NCBI GenBank assembly: GCA_028532985.1
Contig: JANCIK010000009.1
Location: forward strand, 434,001 to 498,000
Origin: Stropharia rugosoannulata
Lineage: Eukaryota > Basidiomycota > Agaricomycetes > Agaricales > Strophariaceae
Direction of reading: 5' to 3'
Length of the DNA: 64,000 nt
Part shown: piece by piece, positions 30,554 to 41,713 of the stretch
How the letters are laid out: each line of letters starts with the position of its first letter
Numbering within the stretch: the stretch's first letter is position 1
Position numbers and translations under genes: made by a program
Notes under the pieces: generated by a model
Databases searched by the model: none
What the model saw: only the letters and a program-made list of their open reading frames with translations
What the model was told of the DNA's origin: nothing

Positions 30554-33500
30554 TTACATTAGCGGTGATTCATAGTCCGAAGAACATGTCCGAAAACAAT
30601 GATCGGCATCCTTTGCTAAGGTGTCCCATTCTTGCTGTTTCCTTTGTGCATATGCTCTCGGCCCGGGCGCAATGTCGGCAACCTCATTCACTGCATCGGC
30701 CCAGAACATTTTGCGGTGCAGAAAGTACCGGACGGTAAATTGCATCTCATATTGGACAAAAACACATTCCTCGCGCCAGCGGTCTTTGCTGGCTCTGGCA
30801 CGCAGCCAATGAATTCTTTTAACTAAAATCAGATTTCGGCCAGCCATTAGTTGGAGCAAGAAAATGAACTTTATGTACAAACATACATTCAAGGACTGTG
30901 GCTTCGTCTTCAGCATTGATATTGATTGAAGCTCCAGAGTGTAAGTGCCGGTTGATAGACTGCCATATCCAGGACAGTGTAAGCTTGGTCGACCCGCGTT
31001 GGTTTGGCTGTAGAATTGCTGTACTACACCGAACATCTGCTTTGGTTAATTCCTTGTATATTCCAAGCGCATCTTGTTCAGTAGCGCCCAATACTGCCAG
31101 TCTAGTCCGTGTCCAGGTGTATATTTGGCATAGGTGGGAGATTTGATGGTTCAGGTTGGATATTGTAGTTCTTGCCCTTGTCTTCACACCTTTGCGAGGT
31201 GCGCTTCTTAGTTGGTCTGTATATCTAAATGACTTTTCCGCAATGAGCTCTCGAATCTGACTAAGATAATGATGGGCTTGTCTTCGCTGCATTGCCAACT
31301 CTGCTTCCCGGTACTGCTGTGAGACATTGAGATAAGACGGAAGATATAATTCAAGATGTTCTGGTGGTACATCTCCATCAACTTTGCCTTGCCGAGATTT
31401 GCAATGGCCTGATGTATGATGTTTCTCGAATGGGATGCCAACATTATTAGCAGGAATTGGGTCAGTTCCAGGCAAAGACGCTGCAGGAATCGGGTCCGGC
31501 CTCTCCACTGTATCCAACTCATCCCATTGCGCCACAATTTCACAATTAGCCGTGACATGTGCTGTACCTTGTCTGCTTGCAGAGGGAATGGGGGAGATGC
31601 CAATGTTCTTTTCGTGTTGTGAGAGCAAAGTGAACTGTGGAATTAATGCCATACGTGATTTCTGAATGGATTCTATTGATGAATCGCGCTTGTCTTTGAA
31701 GTAACGGCGAATACTAAATTGGATAGACATCCTGCAATGTACAGAATAAGAATTAGCATAGTTGTCATTGGAATAAAAATACAGAAATTAGGGCATCGGT
31801 CAGTGATTGTGTGTGCATATCAATTGGCACAGTACAACAATCTCGGCCCGAAAATGACCAACATGGAATTGGCCACATATATTGATATCAACCAAACATG
31901 TACTGTTGCTCTTCAATATTAAATGCCAGTTCAAGCCATTGTTCAATAGGCGTAGGGACATACTGGGATGGCCACTGCAGGTCCTGCTCATTTCCCAAAT
32001 TGATCTGCGCTGCATATATATCCATGGCTGAAACATCTGTCTTTCGGCACCGTTCAGCATCTTCAATTGTCTTTGTCCATAAGTCTATGGTATCAGAAGG
32101 TATGGAACTTGTGAGATTTTCATAGTACTCCAGGGCCTTGGTGAATTCAAACTTTGCATGACTGTGTCGTCGGACCAGGGCATCCACAATCCCGAGGCAT
32201 TTTTTATGATTGGCATCGTTGCAATGGTCATCCAAGACTTCCGCTCTGTGCGCCAATGTTGCAGTTCTGACAGTGGGTGAAATCGAATTCAATGTTGACC
32301 ACATTGACTCCAAAATCTCTCCTGCTGTGACCCCGGCCCCTGGAATAAATGATGTTGCATAGCAGAAGAAGCATTCATCTTTATGTGCGTGAACATGAAA
32401 TAGGCCGATTGCAGCATCAATGTCGAGGCCCGATGGTAGTTTATCACCAATGCGGTCTTGGAGATAGATGATGTATTGACAAACAATGTCATAGATAATC
32501 AGTAGCCCTTGGGCGGGGTCGACATTTGTCGTGTCCAGTGCCCTCAGCAAGGCATAGTCGACATTTTTTTGCTGCTCACCCTTGAACAAGTCAACAAGGC
32601 TATTGGGGGCGTAGCATCCATGACGTGCACATGCAAATGCAACCTTCCCGGTACGATCACATGCCGATGAAGCTAGCAAGGACATCATTATTGCACGGAA
32701 AGAGTTTTCACATGGTGCTTTCTGTACAGGCAACATATATGAATAAATTATTGAGTCATATATTGGAATGTAGAAATGTCTGACCGTCAATTTCTCATGC
32801 GCGCTGGCTAGAAATTCCTGATAATTGTCGTGGACCGGATCCATAAGTCCACCTTCTGACAACCATATATCGGGTGCGGCACGTTCATTTTTAACATGAT
32901 CGGCCTTAAAATTGCCATCGGCCACGAAGATGCGCCGATATACAAATCTGCAAACAAAGAATGACTTGTTGTTCTGCACAGAAAAGATGGGAGATACTGA
33001 CCGATCATGTGATTGTTCCTTCCAGTTCGGTGGCAAATTTACTCCAGGTGTAGGGCAAGCTGGACAAAAGATACTTAATTCTCCAGGCTCAACCTTCATG
33101 GGGTTTCTCTGGTTGTGCCCAAACCCACTCCATTTCAATTTTTTAAACCACCTCCAAAGCCTTGTCATTCTCCTGAATATATTGTAGATGTTTGCAACAC
33201 CTGAAGGTTTCATGGGGGACATGAGCCTACGAAGCATTAAAAAGAACTGATAAGCTGATGCCTTCAATTCCAAGTTGCAGAGCTGATAATGATCAAGGAC
33301 AGAGGCCGAGAAAATTGTGCGAATGCGTAAGAAACTGGCCGGGATTAAACGTTCTGCAATGAGGTCGTATATAACTCCATCTGTTGATGTGTGTGCACAT
33401 GAGCAGGTAACCAGCGCCAAATGATGTAAGCCATTATTGTGGACGACTCTAACATAATTATTTTGCAGCAAATCGGCATCTGACAGATGGTGGTCGGCCA

Positions 33501-34561
33501 GATAACTGGGTTTCACTCCGAATTGCAAGTCCAGCTCATCATTGTCTATCATGCACAGCTCTTCTTCAGCCAACACAAATTCATCTGATTGCTCTTCTGG
33601 CAAATCAGGATTCAAGGCGGCCGAAAAGGCCTTGTCAAAGTACCGGTCATAGTCCTCTTCATTTCGGCCACTTGTGTCTTCGGTCTCCCTTTCGGCCATG
33701 TCGGGTTCGGCCATGGTACAGTCAGGATTCACCTCGGCACGGAAATATTCATCGGCCCGAATTTCAGGCATATCCGTATTTGCCCCTTTATCCTGTGGTT
33801 CGTGATGCTCTCTATGTCGGCAGGTGTCCTGCTTAGCTAAGTCTCTGTAGTGCTCATTCTCTTCTAACCACTCAACCTGTTGGTTCAAACGTGAACACAA
33901 AGTATGCTGGCCCTGGTGTTTTATGAGCAGGTAGCAACCTGCTTCCCATAGCTCGGCTTTTCTGAAGTATGTTCCTTCCCAGTATTCTACCCTATGAAAC
34001 GGGTTGACCCGGTGCGAAAGTCGCAGACACATTCTGCACATCAATGTTGGGAGACTGCAATCGTTGCAGCGCCATAGGGCAAAGTTTGACTTGTCGCATG
34101 ATCAGCAGGTCTGTAGTCCCAAGGGCAAGGCTTCCCGGCTCAGTAAAGCAGCCAATATAGGATTTGCACGCTGAACAAACTCTTGAATGTACTGTTCCCC
34201 TGTCTGGAATATATGTACAATTAGCGCACGTTGCATACATGTTGAGGCAATGCAATCGGCTTGAACATACCCTTTTCGGCCTCACAGCATGCACGGTTTC
34301 AATGATCGGCTGCATTTTGGCACGATCGGAATGCAAAGCAGACGAGAACTCAAAGTCGACCTGACTAGGTGCCATCTGACTTGTGGCAGTAGCAACTTGG
34401 CGTGATGTGCCGCGCTTGGTGACTATCTGTCTATCACGGCCTCCGACAGTGCTTGATTGAATTCTGTAAAACACATCGGGTTGCATCCGAGGATCGGAAT
34501 CATAAATGGTTCCTTTCTGTTTCCTACTGCGCTTGCTTGGTCGATCAGTACTGTATGCCAT
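30554..34561 (-). pseudogene. KDZ2 transposase (about 1,195 codons), one nonsense codon
   Basis: Six main exons: 34561-34271, 34203-33002, 32947-32785, 32721-31904, 31731-30887 and 30822-30554. The 172-nt gap 31732-31903 may hide a small exon. The start is a basic MAYSTDRPSKRSRKQKG. A cysteine cluster reads TC.SCDKSNFALWRCNDC, then LMCRMC, where the dot is TGA at 34104-34102. CGA there gives the normal C-x2-C spacing. Further motifs are FCPACPTPGVNLP, VADGNFKADH, IIYDIVCQYIIYL, and a divergent catalytic block HAHKDECFFCYATSFIPGAG with AGEILESMWSTLN in place of the TDGE-type motif of KDZ1. A helical C-terminal region follows. It belongs to a different KDZ subfamily from KDZ1. Two introns are multiples of three without stops, so they look like coding sequence. 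Confidence 0.85.
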
Positions 34562-34754
34562 TGAGTATTGAATGGACACTTTCCTGTCTCGCATTATATA
34601 TGAGGTTTTGTAAAAACATGGTGTCCTCATGCCACAATTTTCATGCTGAGGCATGCATCAACACGTTGGATGTAATGTGTGATGCAATCAATTAAAGATG
34701 CGTGTACACCTTATAAGCAGCCTGATTGATCGTTCAACGACAATAACATCCCAA

Positions 34755-37270
34755 ATGTCTTACTTTGAAGCCCCAGATTCAGTCTACCCACCATGTAAAC
34801 ACGGCCCACACAGGAAGAACCACCGGCGATACTCAGATGATGAGAAGAGAATCATGAACAACCACAGAGAACAATATTTCAAAGTGTCTTCGGCAATCAA
34901 GCGTCGTGCAATTATATGTGAAGGCATGTTGGAAGATTTATTTGCGAAGTGGGACTCAGAGGTTCCTGGGGGAAGAGTTAACATTGACAGGAGGGGTGTT
35001 TCAAAGGTATCGGCCTTGAAGCAATAACAGGATATGCATTACTAAAATGTTTTATGGAGACTTTGATGGATTACATCAGGAACAATTGGCGATCAAAATC
35101 TAGCAAGAAATTGTCTAAGCTTTCTGTTAAGATATCAGAAGTCTTGTGGATGAATCATCGCAATTTAGTATACAAGGAGATATATCGTCTACAAAATAAA
35201 ACACCAATTGAAGACGTTTGTCCAGACAACTACTTTCCCTTTAAATCAAAAGCCATCGGACACTTGCTGAAGACAATGGCGCCGAAAGACCTTGACCGCC
35301 TGGTGGCCGAAAAGCGTCGGATGGCCGAACAAGGGTTCCCCTTTGAACTGCGTGCCGAGTATGTTCTGTGTTAATATAGTGTTAAGGTTTGCTTATCGAC
35401 CTCTTATGTTTTGTTCAGGCGATGCAAGAAGTATAGCACTATCAGGGTGGCTGATTCTGATCGTCGGCATTGGTTGGAAATGGGTTTATTATCAGTCACA
35501 TTCTCTGCAGGACGGCATGACAGTTTTCAGTATGGGTACACCATGTGAGTACATGCTTCTCATATCGTTCCTTTCACTGCCAGTTTTACACCCTTGCAAT
35601 AGCCATGACAATATAACTAAAGTAGTTGGCTTACATTGCCCAACATTCCAGGAGGAGTATGGTGATCTTTGCGATGAAGTTCTTCAGAGCTTAAAAGCAT
35701 ACACACGCAAGATTAACAAAGTGATCGGCGCGCCAGTTGGGCCTGCCAAGGCCAACGGAGACATTTCTGTCAGAACTGAAGGAGGAGAGTTTCCTGTGAT
35801 AATTAATGTTCCATCGGACCTCTATACTATCAGTAGCAAGCAACTAGCAGCCGTGTATCGTGCGTATATTAACACCCACTATGGTAAGTCTGATGTACAT
35901 GTCGGCCCAATCAATATTGACATTGCCGAACAGCTGTTGCTAGTCAAATGAAATATCAAGCCGCACCCTGGATCGATATAACTACTTCGCCAAAAACTTA
36001 TATTGACAAGAAATACTTGCCTCTGAAATTCACTTTTATGTCATCAAAAGCAATCAATAAGCCCGCTTTGGTCCAGTTTATTACTTGGATAGTCGAACGT
36101 CAATATGTGCATCCTATAGAAGACGTTTTCCGTTTTAAAATGGTGAATGTGAGTAGAAAGGGGGATGAAAATGAGCTTACACGGGCCGTATATCCTTGCG
36201 ATCCAGAATATAATGCCGATGTGATAAAGGAAAATAAGAAGAAAGTCCACCAGCAGAAGAGCAAGGCAAAGCGTGGGGACCTGGCCGAACAGGGGCCGAT
36301 ACTCAAAGCATTGTTTGTTAGTATGCATGTAGTCGTGGGAAGGAAGTCTTTACTCAGATCTTTTTATGTCATAGGCAGAACATGCCGCCTCATCGTCAAA
36401 CAGCAACACTGCACCACAGGAGCCTCCTGTGTCCTTGGATGGATACATGTTTACCTTTCAGATTGAACCACCCTCATCACAAGATATGCAGCCAAGTGTA
36501 CCACTTGTTCCATGGGATGGGCGAGATGTATCCACACCCTCTGATATGTCGGCCTTGCCCACCATTGACGCTCAAAGTTCGGCCACTTCACTTCGGCCAG
36601 ACGTCGCGGAATCTGTATCGGCAGCTGCACAGCCATATATACACAACAAACTTCCGCGTGCCGATGTCATAGTAAGTGCTATCATCCTATTAGCAAGCCA
36701 TACTTACTATTGAATCATCAGACGGATGCAAACATCGACCCACGTCTATTATTGCCAAGTGTCGGCCATCGGCCCGATACTTCATCATTGACCGCAATTG
36801 CTCCTTCACAAAATGCACTTTCTTGGGACATTGCATTGCAACCAGCGCATGGAATGTACCTGTCACCACTCACACGTCCACCCCCATCAGGCACCCCACC
36901 TGGAGAACCATTAGTGTGGGGTCAACAGCCATTGATGGTGGTGCCGACAATACATGCTGAGATAAATCCACTGCTGGCATGTGGGCAGAGCTCCAGTGTA
37001 GTTCAGCAACCTACATTGAACCCTATTTACGCACCTGCTTCCATGCTTCCCACACCGAGGCCATCTGCATCACCTATGCCGTCTGGCCCTAGCATGGCCA
37101 CTTCCCAATCAGTGCCCAAAAAACGAGCAGGAAGGAGGACAAAGAAAGATCAATTGGAACAAAATATTGAAGAACCTCAATTACCCCAACGACAGACACG
37201 GAGCAAAAATGCTGAGAAGAAAGCCGATGGTTCAACACAATGTCTCACTCGTAGCAGAAGCAAACATTAG
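34755..37270 (+). CDS. KDZ2 companion protein (728 aa), function unknown
   Basis: Seven exons join without defect: 34755-35006, 35060-35358, 35419-35544, 35603-35883, 35934-36316, 36375-36671, 36722-37270 (introns 50-60 nt). The N-terminus has CKHGPHRKNHRRYSDDEKR and DLFAKWDSEVPGGR. The middle has DDV-like acidic helices, WLEMGLLSVTFSAGRHDSF, VIINVPSDLYTISSKQLAAV and PLKFTFMSSKAI. The last third is Pro/Ser-rich, then very basic (KKRAGRRTKKDQ), ending TRSRSKH. No known domain is recognised. Its divergent placement beside the transposase, seven-exon structure, Pro/Ser-rich second half and RSRSK tail parallel the KDZ1 companion at 24040-26381. It is the only long KDZ2 gene free of premature stops. 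Confidence 0.8.
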
Positions 37271-37330
37271 AACTTGTATTATCACAAAAATAAGTTCGGG
37301 CTGATCTTTGTTCTATAAGCCCCATTGTAT

Positions 37331-37849
37331 CTACTTTGTTTTTGTTTGTAATAAATCCTGCAACTCTGATTTAAATTGTTCGGCCATGTCTTTCAATTGT
37401 TGCCATCCTCTACTCTTTTCCTGAGCCATTTCCAGCCTGCGCATTTCCTCGAAGTAAACCAGTGAGCAAGCCTGCAGGTATGAACTGCCATCCAAACGCT
37501 GGTAGGCCAGAATGCGAGCATGTAGTGCTAGTAATTCTTGGTCAGACAATGGCTACAAAAATCGAGGCCGATCAGTTCCCGGGCCGAACAAAGTATGAAG
37601 CCTGATCCTGCTTACTGGATCATTGGGTGTTCGAACACGCAATGGCGACACTTCAACATAGCATCAGCCCACAACCGGCTGCGGCTACAGAATACATTCC
37701 ATCAATGGTTGTACAAGTGAGAACAAGGAATTTACCTCAGTGCTGGCATTCCTCACTGCACATTCCTGCCTTGCAGCAACCAGGAGTTTGCTGAGCTGTT
37801 GTGCAAGGCCAAGATTTTCCTTGTTCACTGTAGTTACTGCAGGTGTCAT
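37331..37849 (-). CDS. Small coiled-coil protein of KDZ2 (about 111 aa)
   Basis: Exons 37849-37736 and 37552-37331 join in phase across a 183-nt GTAAAT..TTGTAG gap. The product is almost wholly helical (LGLAQQLSKLLVAARQE, SDQELLALHARILAYQRL, MAQEKSRGWQQLKDMAEQF), with heptad-like leucines. No family is recognised. It ends head-to-tail against the companion gene (stop 37270) and is divergent from the Cys-cluster gene at 38050. The long gap may contain another exon. A short oligomerising accessory protein is possible but unsupported. Confidence 0.5.
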
Positions 37850-38049
37850 GATGTGCAGACCAAAGAGTGAAAGAAAAACTTGCACTGGCCGAACATTAGC
37901 ACATTCACACGGCAAGTTGCGGGTCGGCACGCGCCGCGGGTAACGTGACTTTGTTGAATGCTCCGTAGCCGTTGCGACCTGCTTTTACCCCATACTTGAA
38001 TTGTAACACGTCTGTGCTATTCCTATCCCTCCTGCTGATTATCACAAAC

Positions 38050-41000
38050 ATGTCTTCTTCACTCCGACCGACCTCGAAGCAGATTGCAAAATTCAAGGAC
38101 CGGCTCCAACGCCTCGAAGATGTGTTCGGGCAAGGTCTGGGGGATGAGGATTTTGATGAGCTGATCCGGGCAGAAAAGGCGGAATTGGTGCATCAGGAAT
38201 ATTCATACTATCTCATGTATCTCTCACCTAGGTAAAGGCTTCTGTCAGCAATGATCCCCTCGCCGAATTTGTGGACTGGGACAGCTGGTCATTCCTAACC
38301 CTTATTCGGGATTACCGTGCAATCAAAAAAAACACCCGCGCGAACGAATTTCCTGCCGCAGCCAAGCAGTTCTATGCAAAGGAATTGAAGGCAAGGGGCA
38401 CCGGAAAAGGTCTCGGCCAGGGTGGGCCCTCTTTGGATCGCTCCAGCAGACCTGAACCCTCGCCCGAAGTCGTCTCGCTGGCATCCAGTATACGGGATAT
38501 GTCAATGGACCCATTGAACCGAATGCAACAGGCGGACAAAGACCAGACGAAACGAGATACCGAGCAAGCTTTGCAGCCGAAGAAAGGAAAGCGAAAGGCA
38601 TCCTGTGATGCAGAAGTCCCAGCGACCAAGAAGAAGAAGGAAGATAAAATGTCAGGGGAGAAACATGGCTGAGACCGACCTCCAAAGAAGGCACTCAAGG
38701 GTTTATTCTGGTCGCCCCGATGCTCGTGGTGTGTGAAGAGTGAGCAGCGTTGCCATGTGAAGGAAGACCTCGCGCCGAGCAAGAACAAAAAGAGTGCATG
38801 TATGGAGTGTGCAAATCGAAAAACCAGCTGCTCTCTTGGGAATTGGAAGGATGCAGTACAAGTTGGAGTACCAGATATGGACGAAAACCCTGGAGAAATA
38901 GATCAAGGAGATGACGATAACGAAAGTAAGTCTGTTTTTAATTGCTTGGTATTATGAAATTCTTACAATATATGACATTATTAGGCTCCGACCCCCAGCC
39001 ACAACAACGGACGGTGAAAGGCGGCCACAAAACATTGAAGCGTAAAGCGCCGGAGCAAGCCAAAAAGACCATGAAGAAGACGACCGACAAAACTGCGAAT
39101 ACCAAGCTTGCCACGGAAACACCTGTCCACAAGAGCTCGGTCCCGGCCACGAAGACAGCAGAGGCGACACTCCCACCTGCAGACGCCTCATCTGGAAATA
39201 AAGGCAAAGAGCGGGCTATCCTACCACCAGAGCGGCCTCGGCCAAAAGGAAAAGGCATCACTCTGCCATCAGAACTGATGCAAGGGATACGTGAAGAGAA
39301 TACGATGAAAGATGGTGGCCGAACACCTGAAGGTGGCCGAAAAGCAATAGGTGGCCGAACACGAGGGGGTGGCCAAACAACAGGTAAGTTGTTATCATTG
39401 AACTTTTACTAGTTCTAATACTGTTGCATAGACAATACTAATATTGCTGGACCGTCGAACCTTCGCGACAAAGGTGTCCCATACGTCCTTGTCAACTCCA
39501 ACGCAAAAGCATCATCATCCAAGGCAACAGTTAACGAGACAGTGGACGCACCCTTTCAGCCTCAAGTCAGAGCATCTGAGCACACAATATATGTTTCAGA
39601 CGCTCGTCAAGTCCAAGAAGAATGTCGCTCAGGTGCATCTGGTCTAGCTCCGGAATTGGTGGCCACCGAAAGGCAACACTCCGCTCCCGCCCCGAATATC
39701 CTTCCACCACCTGCGGTTAGAAAGGGGGGTCTATATCTGGCCGAAGCACGCACTTTGCTGCATGCCGAAGCGCCTGCTGCATTCCAGGCCGACGTGTGCA
39801 CTGTTCCACATGCCGAGGGGCATGCTACTGATGTGGCCGACGCACGTGCAGTACCCATGCATGCCCGCTGACCTGAGATGGCAGCAGGAACACATGTTGC
39901 TTGTAAGTGCATTGTCCATTCATGCGGCATCATTTTATCTAAACAAGTGTCCACCATGTGACTAGGTGAATACGAAGAAAATATGTTCATGAGCATGGAC
40001 TATCGGTTGCGCGATGTCGAGAACAAACTTTCATACTTTTATTCAGATAAAAATAAGACCGAAATGAAGTTCTATACCACGAGTGCGTCATTTCAAGAAA
40101 GTGTGATGCAGGTTGGGTCTGATGCGAAGAAATTAAAAGAAACATATGATAAACTGGAGGCACGCATTTTCAATCTAGAGAAAGACGTAGCCACTCGCTT
40201 AGCCGTCATTGAGACAGCTCTCGGCATCGGCGTGCCCTCAGTGTCCAAAACGAAGTCGGCCATGGAAGATGAGGCCGAGAATGACATTCTACATGCTCGT
40301 AGGACAGCTGACATCATTGTCAAGGCGGCACTGCATCGTGCCCAGTCCATATCTGATGCAGTATATGCACAATCGTGCAATGTTATCACGGCAGCAAAAT
40401 CCCGGGCGAAGTACATTAGCTCGCATGCTGAAGAATTCGCTTTTGAGGAGGGATCGGCGGAGCTAACCGCAGAGTTGGGTGAGTTGGATGTGCTCCGCAC
40501 TGATCTCACAATCCGGAGTAAGTACATTATATTTCTGATTTGCATGTCTGTTTTGAAAACATTGCCTTCTGAGCAGATGGGATGGAATGTATCGAGGCCG
40601 AACACGCTTTTGAAAATGTTGATGAGCCTACACTGGAAGCTTTGGAAAGGGATCTTGCCGAAAGCCAGATTGTCCAACGTTCCTGCGTCAAGGCCCACAT
40701 TGCCCCTCCCATGACTGGCGTGCCCAAAATGCAAGCGGGCGAAGATGTTGTCATGGCCGATGACACCGCAAATGTGGTTGATTCTCCCGTGGCCGCAGCC
40801 CCTTCGCTCAATGCTTCAACATTTTCCGAGTTGATACGAAACTTTCCGATCGGGCCGATGCAACAGCCACTGTCACCTTTAACAGAGGAGAGCTATGACA
40901 AGATCCCGGAGCCCCAGGAAGTCATTCAGCCACTGCGCAAGGAGATGGAGCTGCCTCCTATTGTGTTTCTGAATTCACCACAGGAAAGGCAGCATGTCGG

Positions 41001-41415
41001 CTGGGAGAATGTTGTGGAAGAAGGATCCAAAAGTGGCCCTCATGAAAGTGTAGGGCCGGCCATGATCAGGGCTGATGCTACTGCTGTGGCCCAGTTGTCG
41101 GAGGCTATGGCAGGAAGTGGTAGTGCTGGTCCGCCTCTTCCTGTCAGCATGGATGGCCACACTCCTACTTCCCCAAAGCGTAGAGGAAGGTCCGCCTCGG
41201 TGAAGGCTGCGGCAGCGCCCAAGTCAAGGGGACGGTCTACTTCTGTGAAGGCTCCCGCTGCCTCAAAGTCCCGGGCGAGGTCGACGTTGGTCAAGCCGAA
41301 GTCCCGTTCTGGGGCCGGTCACAGTGCATCAGTTACGTTGGAGTCTCACGAGGCCGATGACCAAAACGATGCCGATGCCGAAATTCGTCGTTCAGTTCGT
41401 CTGCAAATGTCTTGA
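38050..41415 (+). pseudogene. Cys-cluster/coiled-coil protein of KDZ2, two nonsense codons
   Basis: Six exons join in phase: 38050-38187, 38232-38925, 38985-39383, 39432-39902, 39966-40517, 40577-41415 (introns 44-63 nt), 1,031 codons. TGA occurs at 38670-38672 (HG[.]DRPPKK) and 39869-39871 (HAR[.]PEMAAG); in each case the frame continues and CGA would fit. Domains in order: helical N-terminus; CSWCVKSEQRC with CMECANRKTSC, a Cys-rich group reminiscent of fungal Zn2Cys6 regions but with different spacing; Lys-rich linker; Ala-rich segment; coiled coil (MDYRLRDVENKLSYFY, KKLKETYDKLEARIFNLEK); and a C-terminus with three RGRS/RARS-type basic repeats (KRRGRSASVK). Probably a DNA-binding, multimerising protein; function inferred. 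Two stops indicate loss of function in this copy. Confidence 0.75.
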
Positions 41416-41629
41416 AATTCTTGCCCTCTTCCCTTTTGTATTTAATTTAATATACATACATACAATACAGTAGTTGTTGTAGTCATTGATGTTTATATTG
41501 TATTCATGATATGTGGCCGAAATATTGAGTGATGTTTGGCCTGAATTTACTACTAGTAATATTATTATATACTTACTAACAGTGTAGACTCATTATTATA
41601 TAAGCCTAGACTATGGTTGCCCATGTTTG

Positions 41630-41713
41630 GAATGAGCAAATGAGGGACGGAGGGGATACCCTCGATGCGACTGGTTCGACCACATCGGGGGCTCCCCTGG
41701 ACCGTATGGTACA
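41630..41713 (-). repeat. KDZ2 right terminal inverted sequence
   Basis: The reverse complement aligns with 28021-28106: TGTACCATACGG, AGCCCCCG, CCAGTCG, CCCCTCCGTCCCTCAT. Confidence 0.65.

Larger units (their letters stand above)
28021..41713. mobile_element. KDZ transposon 2 (KDZ2), about 13.7 kb, five genes
   Basis: A second, diverged KDZ element. The left end begins TGTATAAGACGTACGGGGGG and the right end, reverse-complemented, begins TGTACCATACGGTCCAGGGG. Both continue through GCCCCCG, AGTCG and CCCCTC.GTCCCTCAT for about 85 bases. Inside, from the left: a tandem-repeat protein gene and the transposase (minus), a companion gene (plus), a coiled-coil gene (minus) and a Cys-cluster gene (plus). 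A clear target duplication is not visible, so the ends may be off by some bases. Three genes carry single TGA codons that read as decayed CGA. The word GGCCGA/TCGGCC is conspicuously frequent throughout. Confidence 0.75.
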
